From the NCBI GenBank assembly GCA_017405115.1, contig JAFRBA010000076.1, positions 1 to 64,000 of the forward strand: a stretch of DNA of 64,000 bases. The letters run 5' to 3'. The notes under the pieces were generated by a model, which did no database searches, had not been told where the DNA came from, and saw only the letters and a list, made by a program, of their open reading frames with translations. Source of the stretch: Kiritimatiellia bacterium (GTDB taxonomy: Bacteria; Verrucomicrobiota; Kiritimatiellia; RFP12; UBA1067). Each line of letters begins with the position of its first letter. Within the stretch, counting starts at the first letter, position 1. The position numbers and the translations under genes were made by a program. Positions 9,590 to 18,884 of the stretch are shown here, piece after piece.

Positions 9590-11136
9590 AGAGAATTGTA
9601 GTGATGCTTGTCGCCATCGTCCTTGGCTTTGCCGCCGGCGCGGACGAAAAGCCGATGCTGATTGTCAACATCGACAACAATCACTACCAGCACCAGTTTT
9701 CGGATAACGAACAGACCGTGCCGGCCATCGAAAAATACGTCGACGAATACCTCGGCGGCGCAGCCACGCATATTTTCATCAATCCTCAAGCCATGCGGGC
9801 GTTCTACGACTCCAAGGCGCTGGAGCCTATCTGGTGTGCTTACGACGAGCCTGGCGCCGATACGGATGTCGGTTGGCTACGCAAGTCCAAGCTGCTACAC
9901 GACCGGGGAATCGACCTCTACGCCGTGATGCTCAACCGCATACGCAGGCGCGGTGGCGTGGAGGGGTGGATATCCATGCGCATGAACGACGTGCACGGCG
10001 TAGACAATCCTCGTTCCTGCCTGGTCAGCGTGTGGTGGCTGCGCCGTCCGGACTTGTGGCGAGTACCGTTCGATTCGACGCGGCAGTGGTCCAACCGTGC
10101 GTTCGACTACTCGCACAGGGAAGTACGCGACCACCACGTGGCGGCGGCGAAAGAACTCCTCGAGCGCTATGACATGGACGGATTCGAGGTGGACTGGACG
10201 CGCTTTCCGTGGCACCTCACTCCCGGCAAGGAGAAGAGCCAGTCCGGGTTCCTTACGGAGGTCATGCGCGAAATACGCAAGGCTGCCAATGCGACGGCAA
10301 AACTGCGCGGGCATCCCGTGAAGGTCGCGGCGTCCGTGCTGTCATCACCAGAAACGGCGCTTGGCAGTGGCACTGACGCCGTGACATGGGCGAAGGAGGG
10401 TTTGATCGACGTCCTGCTGGTGGCCAACTTCTTTCCGAGCGTGGACTTCGAGACGCCGTGGCGCGAATGGTGTGACATGATCCATGCCGTGAACCCGAAG
10501 GTGCGCATAGTCCCGCGCATTGACGATGGAGTGATGAAGACTCCGTACAAGCGGCTGTTTCTTGGCGAGGCGGAGTATAATGCCTACTTCGAGCGTCTGC
10601 TGGCGCAGGGCTGTCGCGATTTCGGGTTCTTCAACGTGTTTGTGAAGAAGAACACGCCGTCGTGGAAGTGGAACCTGGCCGTTGCGCAGGGCGTCGTCCC
10701 GGAACGGGTGCGCGCCGCCCGTCGCGTATATCCTTCGTCGTTCCGAGACGCTGGCCCAGGTGGCTACAAAAACGGGTGGCAGTTCCCGTTCGACATGACG
10801 GCGGCGCGTGACGTGACAATTGAGATTGGCCTTGCTGCCGATGCCAGAAGGGTGTTTATAAACGCTGCCTACGATACCGAAATCAAGGAACTGCCGACGC
10901 TGACGCTGAACGGCGTCAGCCCGTTGGCCGTCGACAGCGAATGGAATGGCCATTGGGATTCCAAGCCCGGCCAGATCAAGCGCTATGGCCGCTACGAGTT
11001 CCCTGCCTCTGCGCTCAAGGACGGTGTGAATGCAATTGGATTTCCCGTTTGCGCGGGCGGTCGCGCCTGCGGTTGCGAAATGGAGGTTTTGCCAAGATTG
11101 GATTTTCACATGAACAACAACATAAAAGGAGAATGA
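9586..11136 (+). CDS. secreted TIM-barrel glycosidase-like protein (GHL10/DUF187-like)
   Basis: 516 residues with a signal peptide (MKRIVVMLVAIVLGFAAGADE). The core resembles GHL10/YngK-type barrels, with a conserved strand end YDMDGFEVDWTRFPW in which Asp and Glu are candidate acidic residues, and the later strand motif VLLVANFFPS. The last 110 residues look like a beta-sandwich accessory domain (NGVSPLAVDSEWNGHW). The start overlaps the regulator's stop as ATGA. Substrate unknown; export is inferred from the signal peptide and co-transcription with the next two genes from spacing. The family assignment is tentative. Confidence 0.65.
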   Translation: MKRIVVMLVAIVLGFAAGADEKPMLIVNIDNNHYQHQFSDNEQTVPAIEKYVDEYLGGAATHIFINPQAMRAFYDSKALEPIWCAYDEPGADTDVGWLRKSKLLHDRGIDLYAVMLNRIRRRGGVEGWISMRMNDVHGVDNPRSCLVSVWWLRRPDLWRVPFDSTRQWSNRAFDYSHREVRDHHVAAAKELLERYDMDGFEVDWTRFPWHLTPGKEKSQSGFLTEVMREIRKAANATAKLRGHPVKVAASVLSSPETALGSGTDAVTWAKEGLIDVLLVANFFPSVDFETPWREWCDMIHAVNPKVRIVPRIDDGVMKTPYKRLFLGEAEYNAYFERLLAQGCRDFGFFNVFVKKNTPSWKWNLAVAQGVVPERVRAARRVYPSSFRDAGPGGYKNGWQFPFDMTAARDVTIEIGLAADARRVFINAAYDTEIKELPTLTLNGVSPLAVDSEWNGHWDSKPGQIKRYGRYEFPASALKDGVNAIGFPVCAGGRACGCEMEVLPRLDFHMNNNIKGE

Positions 11137-11137
11137 A

Positions 11138-14100
11138 ATGAAAGTGCGTAAAATCATTGTATGCTTTGCGGCAATCGCTGCCGCTGCTTTCATTCGGCTT
11201 GACGCCAAGACCTGTACTTGGGTCGGCGGCAGCGGAAGTTGGAACACTTCTGCCAACTGGCAGGGGAACGAAGTTCCGGCGAACGGCGATGTTGTCGTGA
11301 TTGAGAATGACACGGCGTCGGCTGTAATTGTGAACGACATTGAGGGCTTGACGCTTTCGCAGCTGTTTGTGACAGGCTCTGCGGCGGCGACGCTTTCCGG
11401 CAACGGTGTTACGCTGACCGACGCCAACGCTTTCTCGAACGGCGTAGCCAGCACCGACATGTCGATGCCCATGACGCTGACGGCGACGAGCCCGATGCTG
11501 AAGACCTACGATGCCATGGTTTTCCGCGGCAACATAACGGCGGCATCGGCAACAAAGCTCACGTTCTACTACACGCGTGCCGCCGGATACCATGTCCAGG
11601 TCAGAGGCGAGGTAAACGCTCCCAACGCCAACATAAGCATCGAGCCAAACGGCGACGTGAATCGTCTCTATCGCACATTCACGTTCTACGGGAAGGTCGT
11701 TGCCGCGGCGTTATTCAAAGGTTATTCATCGAATTCCATCAGGGATAACATCTATCTTGGCAGTTCTGAAAACTCAATTCCTGACATCACCGCGCCGTAC
11801 GCGAACATCCACTGCGACGCGGCAAACGTGATGACGAACGCTATTCTCAGATTCGGATATTGTGAGGGCGGCTCGCGTGCCTACTATCGGTTATGGTACT
11901 ATTCCCAGAAGATTGACCGTTTCGACGGCTCGGCTTCGACTCGCGACAACGCGACCGTATGGGGCGGCGAGGGCTCGTACAAACCAGTCATCACGATGGA
12001 GGCTACGGGCGACTCTTACTGCCCGGCCACGTTCGTTTACAACATTTCTCTCGTCTGGGCGCCGAAAGGCAACTACACGCTGACGTTCGGCAAGAACAGG
12101 GCTAACTCGAATACAGGCACCATTTCAGTCAATGGCGGCAAGGCGATACTTGCGGGCTCTGCCTCGTTCAAGAACGTGACGGCGCTCACCGTTGCCGCCG
12201 GAGCGGAGTTTCAGATGAACTCCACTGCTGATTCGGCGTTTCAATCCGTGTCTACGCTTACGGTCGGCTCCGGGGGAAAGTTCACGATTGACGCGGATGC
12301 GTCACTGCCGTTCACGGACGGAACACTGAACATAGTGGCTGCAGCGGATTCGGAGATCACGATTCCGCCCGGAATGACGGTGAGCTGTGCGTCGGCTTTG
12401 GTGGACGGCGATTACCTCGGTGGCCCGGCGACAACCTACACGGGCTGGGACAACGCGAACCCAGGTTCGGCGACTCGTCTTCGCTGTCTGCGCGGCGAGG
12501 GTCACCTGTATGTGCCGGCACACGGACGGACCTGCCGCTGGCTCGGAGGAAGCGGCAGCTGGAGCGACATCACGAAGTGGAAGAATTCCGGCGTTCCGGC
12601 GGCTGGCGACCAGGTCGTCATCTCTAACGATGCTGCTTCAGCCACTATCGTGAACGACATCTCCGGGCTTTCGCTTGCAAGCATTGCGGTCATCGGCTCG
12701 GCGGCGGCGACACTCTCCGGCAGCAGCGTGACGCTGACGGAGGCCGAGGCGTTCTCGAATGGCGTCGCCGGCACAGTCTGTAACATGCCGATCGCCTTCG
12801 CATCGTCCGCGCCGTACGTTCGCACAATCGGCAACATCACGGTCGGCGGCGATTTGACGGGGACTACGCCAACGACATTCAATGTGGTATTGTCGTCCAG
12901 CACCGCTACCACGCCCACGATTACGTTCAACGGTGCTGTCAACATGCCGAATGCGAACATCAGGCTCTACCGACCCAACCAGAATTGGAATGCACACAAC
13001 ATCTACTTCAACGGCGTGGTGACGGCGGCGGCGCTCATGGAGGGCATGAGCGCAGATGCCATGCTTCGCTATGTGCGTCTTGCGAACTCGGGCAATTCGA
13101 TAGGCACCGTGAAGGCGGCGTATCCGCAGATAATATGCTCCGCCGACAACGTCATGCGCGGAGCCGCTCTTCAGTTCGGCTATTGCGAGGCGCAAAGCGG
13201 GAAATTCGACTTCGGCGCGACCAGTCAGACGATCGACAGGTTCGATGGTACAATCGGTGGGCAGGGACAAGGCTACGTGTCCGGTTCAGGGACGCTGACG
13301 ATGGAGGCCACTGGGAACTGTCCGTGCCCTGCGACGTTCCAGAATGCCGTCTCGCTCGTATGGGCTCCGAAGGGAAATTACGCGCTCACGTTCACAAATA
13401 CGGCGATTTCCGACCAGCCGACGACGGGGACGCTTTCGTTCAATGGCGGAACGGCGACGCTCGACGGCGCGCGCAGGTTTGCCAATGCGTTGGCAGTGTC
13501 GGTTGGCGCTGGCGCGACGTTCATCTGCTCGTCTACGTCCGTCGGGGCGTTCGCTTCCGCGACGTCGCTCACCGTAGGCTCAGGTGGCAAGTTTACCATA
13601 ACCTCCGGTGCTGAGAATCCGTTTACGGATGATTTGATGGACATTGTCGCGGCGACCAACGCAGAGATTACCATCCCGTCCGGAATGACGTTCCGCTGCA
13701 AGTCATTCAAGTTGGGTGATGGCTATGTGACTGGCGAAGGCGCTTACTACACGGGAACGGACAACCCGAATCCTGGAACGGCGAGAACCATTGCCTGTTT
13801 GCGCGGGGCGGGCATGGTCTACGTTCCGTATCGCGCACCCGAGGCCACGGCATCCACATGGACGGGCGGAGGTGGCGCGAATGAATCTGCACATCTAGCC
13901 GCGAACTGGGGTGGAACGTTGCCCGATCTGACGGAGGGTTCACTCACGGCCACGTTTGCGTCGGGCGGAACTCGCGCGGACCTCTCAGGCGGTGAGAAGT
14001 TCACTGGATTCCTGTTCTCCGGCGTCGAGTCGTTCGAGGTGGCGTCGTCTGGCGCGACGCCGGCATCGCTCTACACAGGCGGCGTGACGTGCTCTTCGGC

Positions 14101-15355
14101 TGGAAGTTTCGCGATTTCGTCGCCATTGTCGCTTGCTGCGGTGCAGACGTGGACGGTCGGCACAGGCGCGTCGCTCGACGTATCTGGCGCGTTGTCGTCG
14201 CCGTCGGACTACACCCTTAACGTCGTCGGCGATGGAACACTGACGCTGCGCGGCGGCAACTCGGCGTTTTCCGGCGCGATGGTGTTCGACGGCTGCACGA
14301 CCCATGCGAGCGGCAGCGAACCGTTCGGCTCAAGCAGCGCGACATTCACCACGTCCGGCGCGACGGGCGGAGCAAACGTATACTTCGACGGAGTCACGGT
14401 GTCTGCCCCTGTTGTCTGCAACGAAACTCACGGAAACCGCTACGGATCGTTTAACTTCGCGGCGAATGTCACTAACGTGTTCAATGGATCGTTCACGTTC
14501 ACCGGCCTAGCGCGTCCATCGATAAGAGGAACCACAATTTTCGCTGGTGGACTCAACCATACATCCGGCAGCCGTCTCATCCCGGCCTACGGTTACGCCG
14601 GCACGTTCATTGTGACAAACATTCCCGCGAAAATCACCGTAGGTCTGCAATGCGACGCAGCCTGCACTTGGAAGTTCTACGCCGCAAGCAACGACTTCGG
14701 AACTGTTGGCGCACAGCTCAGCGCGGGGTCGTCGATGTTCTGTGGAGTGGACTGGGCTCTTGACAACGCAGCGATGCCGTTGATCTTCTGCTACGGCGCC
14801 TTTCTCGACATGAACGGACATGATCAGCGCATAGGCTCTCTGCGTTTCGCAAACACCGCCAACACTTCGGGGAGCATTCACAGCTCGACAGGCCCTGCGA
14901 CGCTTTACTTCACGCAGTCCAGTGTCGCGACGAACAATGTCACGCGAATCTATGGCGAGGTCAGTCTGGTGAAGGCTGGCGCGTCCGAATTTGCAGTGAA
15001 CCGTGCAGTCGAGGCGACAGGTGCGCTTGATGTGGCGGAGGGCTCGTTTGCGTTCACGTCGTCCGGCTCTTGGGCGAACGCGACGAACGTGACGGTGCGC
15101 GGCGCCGGCAGCCTGTCGCTCGCGTCGTCCGCCGCGTTCAATCGCAAGGTGCACGTCGAAATCGCGGACTCCGGCAAGGTCGTCATCGCAGATGGCGTGG
15201 CGCAGCGCGTCGGGATGCTATGCATAAATGGCGTCCGCATGCCCGGCGGCACGTGGGGTTCGTCCGAGTCTGCTGCGGACAACAAGGACGACGTGCATTT
15301 TGCGGGCAAGGGCGTCCTTTCTGTCGCCAGCGGCTCCATTTTGATTGTGTGGTAG
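11138..15355 (+). CDS. giant secreted beta-strand-repeat protein (autotransporter-associated repeat type)
   Basis: 1405 residues with a signal peptide. It has three blocks, each opening with a W-GGSGSW....NW motif: CTWVGGSGSWNTSANW at about residue 25, CRWLGGSGSWSDITKW at about 466 and STWTGGGGANESAHLAANW at about 905. The first two blocks (about 440 residues each) are clear duplicates, sharing GSAAATLSG, EAFSNGV, LVWAPKGNY, LTVGSGGKFTI and RCLRGEG/ACLRGAG. Composition is rich in Gly, Ala, Ser and Thr and very low in Lys, typical of a long beta-helix. No autotransporter barrel is present; the C-terminus is hydrophobic (ASGSILIVW). Likely a cell-surface or released glycan-binding or adhesive fibre (inferred). 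Confidence 0.8.
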   Translation: MKVRKIIVCFAAIAAAAFIRLDAKTCTWVGGSGSWNTSANWQGNEVPANGDVVVIENDTASAVIVNDIEGLTLSQLFVTGSAAATLSGNGVTLTDANAFSNGVASTDMSMPMTLTATSPMLKTYDAMVFRGNITAASATKLTFYYTRAAGYHVQVRGEVNAPNANISIEPNGDVNRLYRTFTFYGKVVAAALFKGYSSNSIRDNIYLGSSENSIPDITAPYANIHCDAANVMTNAILRFGYCEGGSRAYYRLWYYSQKIDRFDGSASTRDNATVWGGEGSYKPVITMEATGDSYCPATFVYNISLVWAPKGNYTLTFGKNRANSNTGTISVNGGKAILAGSASFKNVTALTVAAGAEFQMNSTADSAFQSVSTLTVGSGGKFTIDADASLPFTDGTLNIVAAADSEITIPPGMTVSCASALVDGDYLGGPATTYTGWDNANPGSATRLRCLRGEGHLYVPAHGRTCRWLGGSGSWSDITKWKNSGVPAAGDQVVISNDAASATIVNDISGLSLASIAVIGSAAATLSGSSVTLTEAEAFSNGVAGTVCNMPIAFASSAPYVRTIGNITVGGDLTGTTPTTFNVVLSSSTATTPTITFNGAVNMPNANIRLYRPNQNWNAHNIYFNGVVTAAALMEGMSADAMLRYVRLANSGNSIGTVKAAYPQIICSADNVMRGAALQFGYCEAQSGKFDFGATSQTIDRFDGTIGGQGQGYVSGSGTLTMEATGNCPCPATFQNAVSLVWAPKGNYALTFTNTAISDQPTTGTLSFNGGTATLDGARRFANALAVSVGAGATFICSSTSVGAFASATSLTVGSGGKFTITSGAENPFTDDLMDIVAATNAEITIPSGMTFRCKSFKLGDGYVTGEGAYYTGTDNPNPGTARTIACLRGAGMVYVPYRAPEATASTWTGGGGANESAHLAANWGGTLPDLTEGSLTATFASGGTRADLSGGEKFTGFLFSGVESFEVASSGATPASLYTGGVTCSSAGSFAISSPLSLAAVQTWTVGTGASLDVSGALSSPSDYTLNVVGDGTLTLRGGNSAFSGAMVFDGCTTHASGSEPFGSSSATFTTSGATGGANVYFDGVTVSAPVVCNETHGNRYGSFNFAANVTNVFNGSFTFTGLARPSIRGTTIFAGGLNHTSGSRLIPAYGYAGTFIVTNIPAKITVGLQCDAACTWKFYAASNDFGTVGAQLSAGSSMFCGVDWALDNAAMPLIFCYGAFLDMNGHDQRIGSLRFANTANTSGSIHSSTGPATLYFTQSSVATNNVTRIYGEVSLVKAGASEFAVNRAVEATGALDVAEGSFAFTSSGSWANATNVTVRGAGSLSLASSAAFNRKVHVEIADSGKVVIADGVAQRVGMLCINGVRMPGGTWGSSESAADNKDDVHFAGKGVLSVASGSILIVW

Positions 15356-15362
15356 GTGTGTC

Positions 15363-17885
15363 ATGTCGTCTGCGGCACTTCTCCTTGCGGCAACGCTCAT
15401 GTCGTTGAACTTCAACGACATGCCTGTTGACGATGCGAAGCCTCCGGCGGGATGGATCGCCGGCGACTGGGGCACGATCAAGTGCCGCTACGGCAGCGAG
15501 CCGGACGACGCCGGTGGACGCGCCATGCGCGTAGACCTTCGCGGGATGTTCGGTGGGCAGCTTCAGGTGTTCTCTCCGCCATGGCCGATGTGGCAGGGGA
15601 GGTGGTACCGCGTCTCGTTTCGCGTCAAGGGCTTTGACCATCCCGGCACGGTCGAGACGCTTGTGCGGCAGCGTCCGTATCCATGGCGCGGCTATGCCAA
15701 GGGCCCGAAGTTCCGTCCGACGAACGAATGGAAGAAGTACTCTTTCGTCTGGGAGTCCAAGCACGATGTACAGAGCGACTTCGGCGTAATGTTCGCCACT
15801 GGATGCGTCGGTAAGTTCCTGATAGACGACCTGACGGTAGAGGAGTTCGCAGAGAACCCAGAGCCGCCGAAGAAGGTCAACGCGAATCCGCCGGTGGAGG
15901 GCAACCTCATTCCGCGATCATCGTTCGAGACGGAGGGAGACAACTTCTTCGTAGACCGCGTATTCACCGGCAAGGCGTCCGTTGACTGGCAGGACGCGCG
16001 CCACTCGCGCGTAGCGGACGCCAAGTTCGGCAAGTACGCTCTGCACCTTCCGTGGATGCCACTGCCTCGCGGGACGGTGATGTCTGTGCCGATCGACGTA
16101 GCGGCTGGACGCCGCTACGTGTTCTCGGCGTGGGTCAAGGCGCGGAAGCACGGGCCGTGTTCATTCACTCTCGGCGGCAGCGGTGGGAAGTGGAAATTCG
16201 GAAAGTCCTTCAATGTCGCGCAGGACGGCGAATGGCATCTCTGCGAAGTCGCGACGCCACCAGTTCCGGACGATGTGTGCGACGTGATTCTCTCGTTCTC
16301 CGCGCCGAACGGACATGACGTTGCCGTGGACGGGATGTTCTTTGGAATAGGTGAGAAGTCCGCGGCATGGAAACCCGCGAGGCCATGTGAGGTTGAATTG
16401 GCGTTCGACGTGGCGAATCCGGATGAAACTCCGTCCGTCGTCGAGTGGGGGAAGCCATTTCCACTGCGACTCGCGGCGTATTTGGCCGATGGTGGCGGGA
16501 CGCGGGAGATTTGCGGCGAGTTGACAGCTACGGCGTTTTCCGGAAAGGTGACGGCACGGCGGAAAGTCGTGTTGGCTGCGGACGGCTCGCCGTTGCGGAT
16601 GGACTTCGATCCTGGCGCGAACGGGCTGTTCCGCATCGAGTTCCGTCCCGACGACCCGTCGGTCGCCGCCCCATGTGAGAAGGTGATGGCGCGTCTGCCG
16701 CCGCCGAGGATGACGGGCGAGAAGGGGCGTTTTGGTTCGCATTTCAGGGTGTGCCGCTATTTTCTCAACTACGCGAGGGCGCTTGGGTTCACGTGGCAGC
16801 GACTGCACGACTGCTCTCACATCTGCAAGATGAGCGGAGGCAACCCAGAGCCTGGCAAGCACGTCTGGTTCGACGAGCAGGTGGACGCGATGCGGTCGGC
16901 GGGGCTTTCGATACTCGCGCTCCCCGACGCTCCGCCGCGCTGGGCCGCGCCGACGAACGAGGTCGGCAAGTACATGTACGACGCCAAGGCGTTCGGCGAG
17001 TGGTGCGAAGCGGCGGCCGCGCACTATCGTGGCAGGATCAAGTACTGGGAGGTGTGGAACGAACCGTACATCAGCGGCTACTTCTTCCGAGGGACGGCGG
17101 AGGAGTTCGGGCCGGTGTTCAACGCGGGCGCGGCGGGCCTGCGGCGCGGCAATCCGGATGCCAAGGTGGTCGGCTGGTGCACGGAGCTCTCGTCGCCGCA
17201 GTACGTCTTGCCGTTCATGCGGAAGCATCCCTTGGAGCTGAAGCCCGACGTCAACTCCGTCCATTACTATTTCACGGACGTTCCTGGGGCCGGTGAATGC
17301 GGCAGCGGAACTCTTATGGAGAGGATGAAGAAAACATGGGGCGAGTATGCCGCAGGCGAGATATGGAACACCGAGGGGAATATGGGGACGCCTGACAAAA
17401 GCTTCTATTCGTTCGCGAAGGTGCCGCGGGAAGAACTGGAGCGTGGTGCGGCGTTCGGCGTCAGGTGCTGGGCCGACACGTTCGCGTCCGGCGTGTCGAA
17501 GATGTTCCTCTACGCTTGCTTCAACACCGACGGGCCGCGGGTACACGGGCTCATGAATCTTGCGGACTACGACCGCGCCGTCACGCCCATCGCGGCGGCG
17601 ACGGCGGTGACGGCCTATTTCATTGATGCGCTGGAGCCTACGGGCCAGGTGCGGACCACTGGCGGACGCAAGGTCGCGAACTTCGCGGGCGACGGGCGCA
17701 TGGTGGCCGTCGTCTGGGATGATGTGCTGGAGCCAGGCCAGACGAAGATAAACCTCAGGTCTTTGCCGGATGGAACACGCGTCTACGATGCGATGGGCAA
17801 TGATCTGACGTCCTGCGGGCTTGCCGAAGCCGAGGTCGGCCTCGTTCCGCTTTTCGCCGTTCGCCCGTCTCGGCGGTTGCGTTAG
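15363..17885 (+). CDS. multidomain glycoside hydrolase (clan GH-A, GH39-like) with carbohydrate-binding-like N-domains
   Basis: 840 residues from the ATG at 15363, 7 bp after the previous stop; an in-frame GTG at 15345 overlaps that stop and is less likely. A short exported-looking N-terminus precedes two jelly-roll domains (about 20-175 and 180-335, each with a W..Y.F...VK pattern). A linker domain follows, then a TIM barrel (about 455-760) with YWEVWNEPYISGYFF (acid/base Glu) and GEIWNTEGNMG (candidate nucleophile Glu), the spacing seen in clan GH-A families such as GH39. A small C-terminal beta-domain ends the protein. It is the last gene of the locus opened by the regulator at 8468. Substrate unknown. 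Confidence 0.7.
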   Translation: MSSAALLLAATLMSLNFNDMPVDDAKPPAGWIAGDWGTIKCRYGSEPDDAGGRAMRVDLRGMFGGQLQVFSPPWPMWQGRWYRVSFRVKGFDHPGTVETLVRQRPYPWRGYAKGPKFRPTNEWKKYSFVWESKHDVQSDFGVMFATGCVGKFLIDDLTVEEFAENPEPPKKVNANPPVEGNLIPRSSFETEGDNFFVDRVFTGKASVDWQDARHSRVADAKFGKYALHLPWMPLPRGTVMSVPIDVAAGRRYVFSAWVKARKHGPCSFTLGGSGGKWKFGKSFNVAQDGEWHLCEVATPPVPDDVCDVILSFSAPNGHDVAVDGMFFGIGEKSAAWKPARPCEVELAFDVANPDETPSVVEWGKPFPLRLAAYLADGGGTREICGELTATAFSGKVTARRKVVLAADGSPLRMDFDPGANGLFRIEFRPDDPSVAAPCEKVMARLPPPRMTGEKGRFGSHFRVCRYFLNYARALGFTWQRLHDCSHICKMSGGNPEPGKHVWFDEQVDAMRSAGLSILALPDAPPRWAAPTNEVGKYMYDAKAFGEWCEAAAAHYRGRIKYWEVWNEPYISGYFFRGTAEEFGPVFNAGAAGLRRGNPDAKVVGWCTELSSPQYVLPFMRKHPLELKPDVNSVHYYFTDVPGAGECGSGTLMERMKKTWGEYAAGEIWNTEGNMGTPDKSFYSFAKVPREELERGAAFGVRCWADTFASGVSKMFLYACFNTDGPRVHGLMNLADYDRAVTPIAAATAVTAYFIDALEPTGQVRTTGGRKVANFAGDGRMVAVVWDDVLEPGQTKINLRSLPDGTRVYDAMGNDLTSCGLAEAEVGLVPLFAVRPSRRLR

Positions 17886-17910
17886 TCGACGTTTCTAAAC
17901 AAGGGAATAG

Positions 17911-18318
17911 CTTAAGGACTTCAGGCGCATCGTCGACGCCTGCCATGCGTGGGGGCTGAAGGTCATCGCCTACCAGGGATACGAGATTTCGCCGCTTGAT
18001 CCCATCTGGGAGGAGCATGGAGAGGAATGGATCACCCGCGACGCGAAAGGCGGATACAGCGACCTGTGGTACCGGGAGCCGGCGCAGCGAGACTACCGCG
18101 GCTGCTACAACTGTGGGTTCAAGAATGTCTGGCTGGAGCGCCTGATGAAGGCATACGACACACTCGGCCTCGACGGAGTGTATCTCGACGGGACGGCGTC
18201 GCCGCTTTCGTGCGCGAACACTCGGCATGGCTGCGGGATGAAGGACTCCTCCGGCACGTTGCGCGAGACACATCCGATCTTCTCGACCCGCGAGCAGATG
18301 AAGGCTGTCTGCCGTTGA
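17911..18318 (+). pseudogene. remnant of a secreted TIM-barrel glycosidase
   Basis: An open frame without a start codon reads FRRIVDACHAWGLKVIAYQG at its beginning and later has the barrel-strand motif LDGVYLDGTASPLSC, typical of large GH-A or alpha-galactosidase-like barrels. It stops at 18316-18318. Both ends are missing. A second, out-of-frame scrap at about 18325-18390 (DENAVWAGTGGNSAFRTVLP, then stop) may come from another gene. The 570-bp gap from 17886 to 18453 therefore holds only decayed coding DNA. Confidence 0.7.
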
Positions 18319-18441
18319 TCCGTTCGACGAAAATGCTGTCTGGGCCGGCACTGGCGGCAACTCCGCGTTCCGCACGGTTCTGCCGTGAACTCTCGTCTAA
18401 GCCGCCCCCGGCGGCAGATAGCAACCCCAGGGGAAAAATGG

Positions 18442-18447
18442 TATAAT
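18442..18447 (+). promoter_or_regulatory. -10 box of a leaderless gene
   Basis: TGG-TATAAT, followed by only 6 nt (ACGGGC) before the ATG at 18454. Transcription should begin at or next to the start codon. Confidence 0.65.
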
Positions 18448-18453
18448 ACGGGC

Positions 18454-18720
18454 ATGAAAAGCGACAGGGAGAAATTCATCGACGAGCACAAGGCGCTCTT
18501 TTGGTATACGCCGGACGCGGACAAGCGCGGCGTGAGTGATGAATTACTTGTCGAAACGATTCTCAACGACGGCACGCTCGACGACTTTCGCGAACTGAAG
18601 CGCATTTTGACACCGAGGCGTCTTGCGCATGTGTTCTTTTCCGCAACCGGGCGCAAGGCCGGCAACTACTATCCGGAGATTCGCAACTTCTTTTCTCTCG
18701 CGTTGAGGCGGTATGCATGA
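18454..18720 (+). CDS. putative antitoxin-like protein (DUF6922-like) next to an AbiEii remnant
   Basis: 88 residues, no signal peptide. The sequence [21 protein letters not shown]...FFSLAL resembles the small DUF6922-like proteins that precede AbiEii/AbiGii nucleotidyltransferase toxins. The following frame overlaps its end (ATG at 18713) and starts exactly like such a toxin but is truncated, so this would be the surviving half of a toxin-antitoxin pair. The promoter gives a leaderless transcript. The family assignment is from remembered motifs only. Confidence 0.6.
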   Translation: MKSDREKFIDEHKALFWYTPDADKRGVSDELLVETILNDGTLDDFRELKRILTPRRLAHVFFSATGRKAGNYYPEIRNFFSLALRRYA

Positions 18721-18877
18721 AGAAATACTGAATGCGGCACAGCAAAGTCTTCTCCCGTTGATGTCGCAGTTTCGCCGGGAATACTACCTTGTCGGCGGCA
18801 CTGCAATCGCCTTGCATATTGGGCATCGCCGTTCGTCGTGCGCCCGGCAGCTCTGCGCCGGCCGGATTTTGGTATAA
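18713..18877 (+). pseudogene. truncated AbiEii/AbiGii-type nucleotidyltransferase toxin
   Basis: The 54-codon frame begins [17 protein letters not shown] and contains [20 protein letters not shown], the nucleotidyltransferase signature of AbiEii-family toxins (GG-x-A-L-x-L-x-H). Homology stops right after HIGHRRS, where the catalytic DFDLF stretch should follow; the frame then runs into the NAD synthase promoter and stops at 18875-18877. The remaining 200 or so residues are missing, so the toxin is dead. It overlaps the upstream gene by 8 bp, as in an intact TA operon. Confidence 0.75.
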
Positions 18878-18878
18878 T
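18873..18878 (+). promoter_or_regulatory. -10 box of the leaderless NAD synthase gene
   Basis: TTTTGG-TATAAT with 6 nt (ACGGCC) before the ATG at 18885. The box overlaps the stop codon of the toxin remnant. No Shine-Dalgarno is possible. Confidence 0.65.
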
Positions 18879-18884
18879 ACGGCC

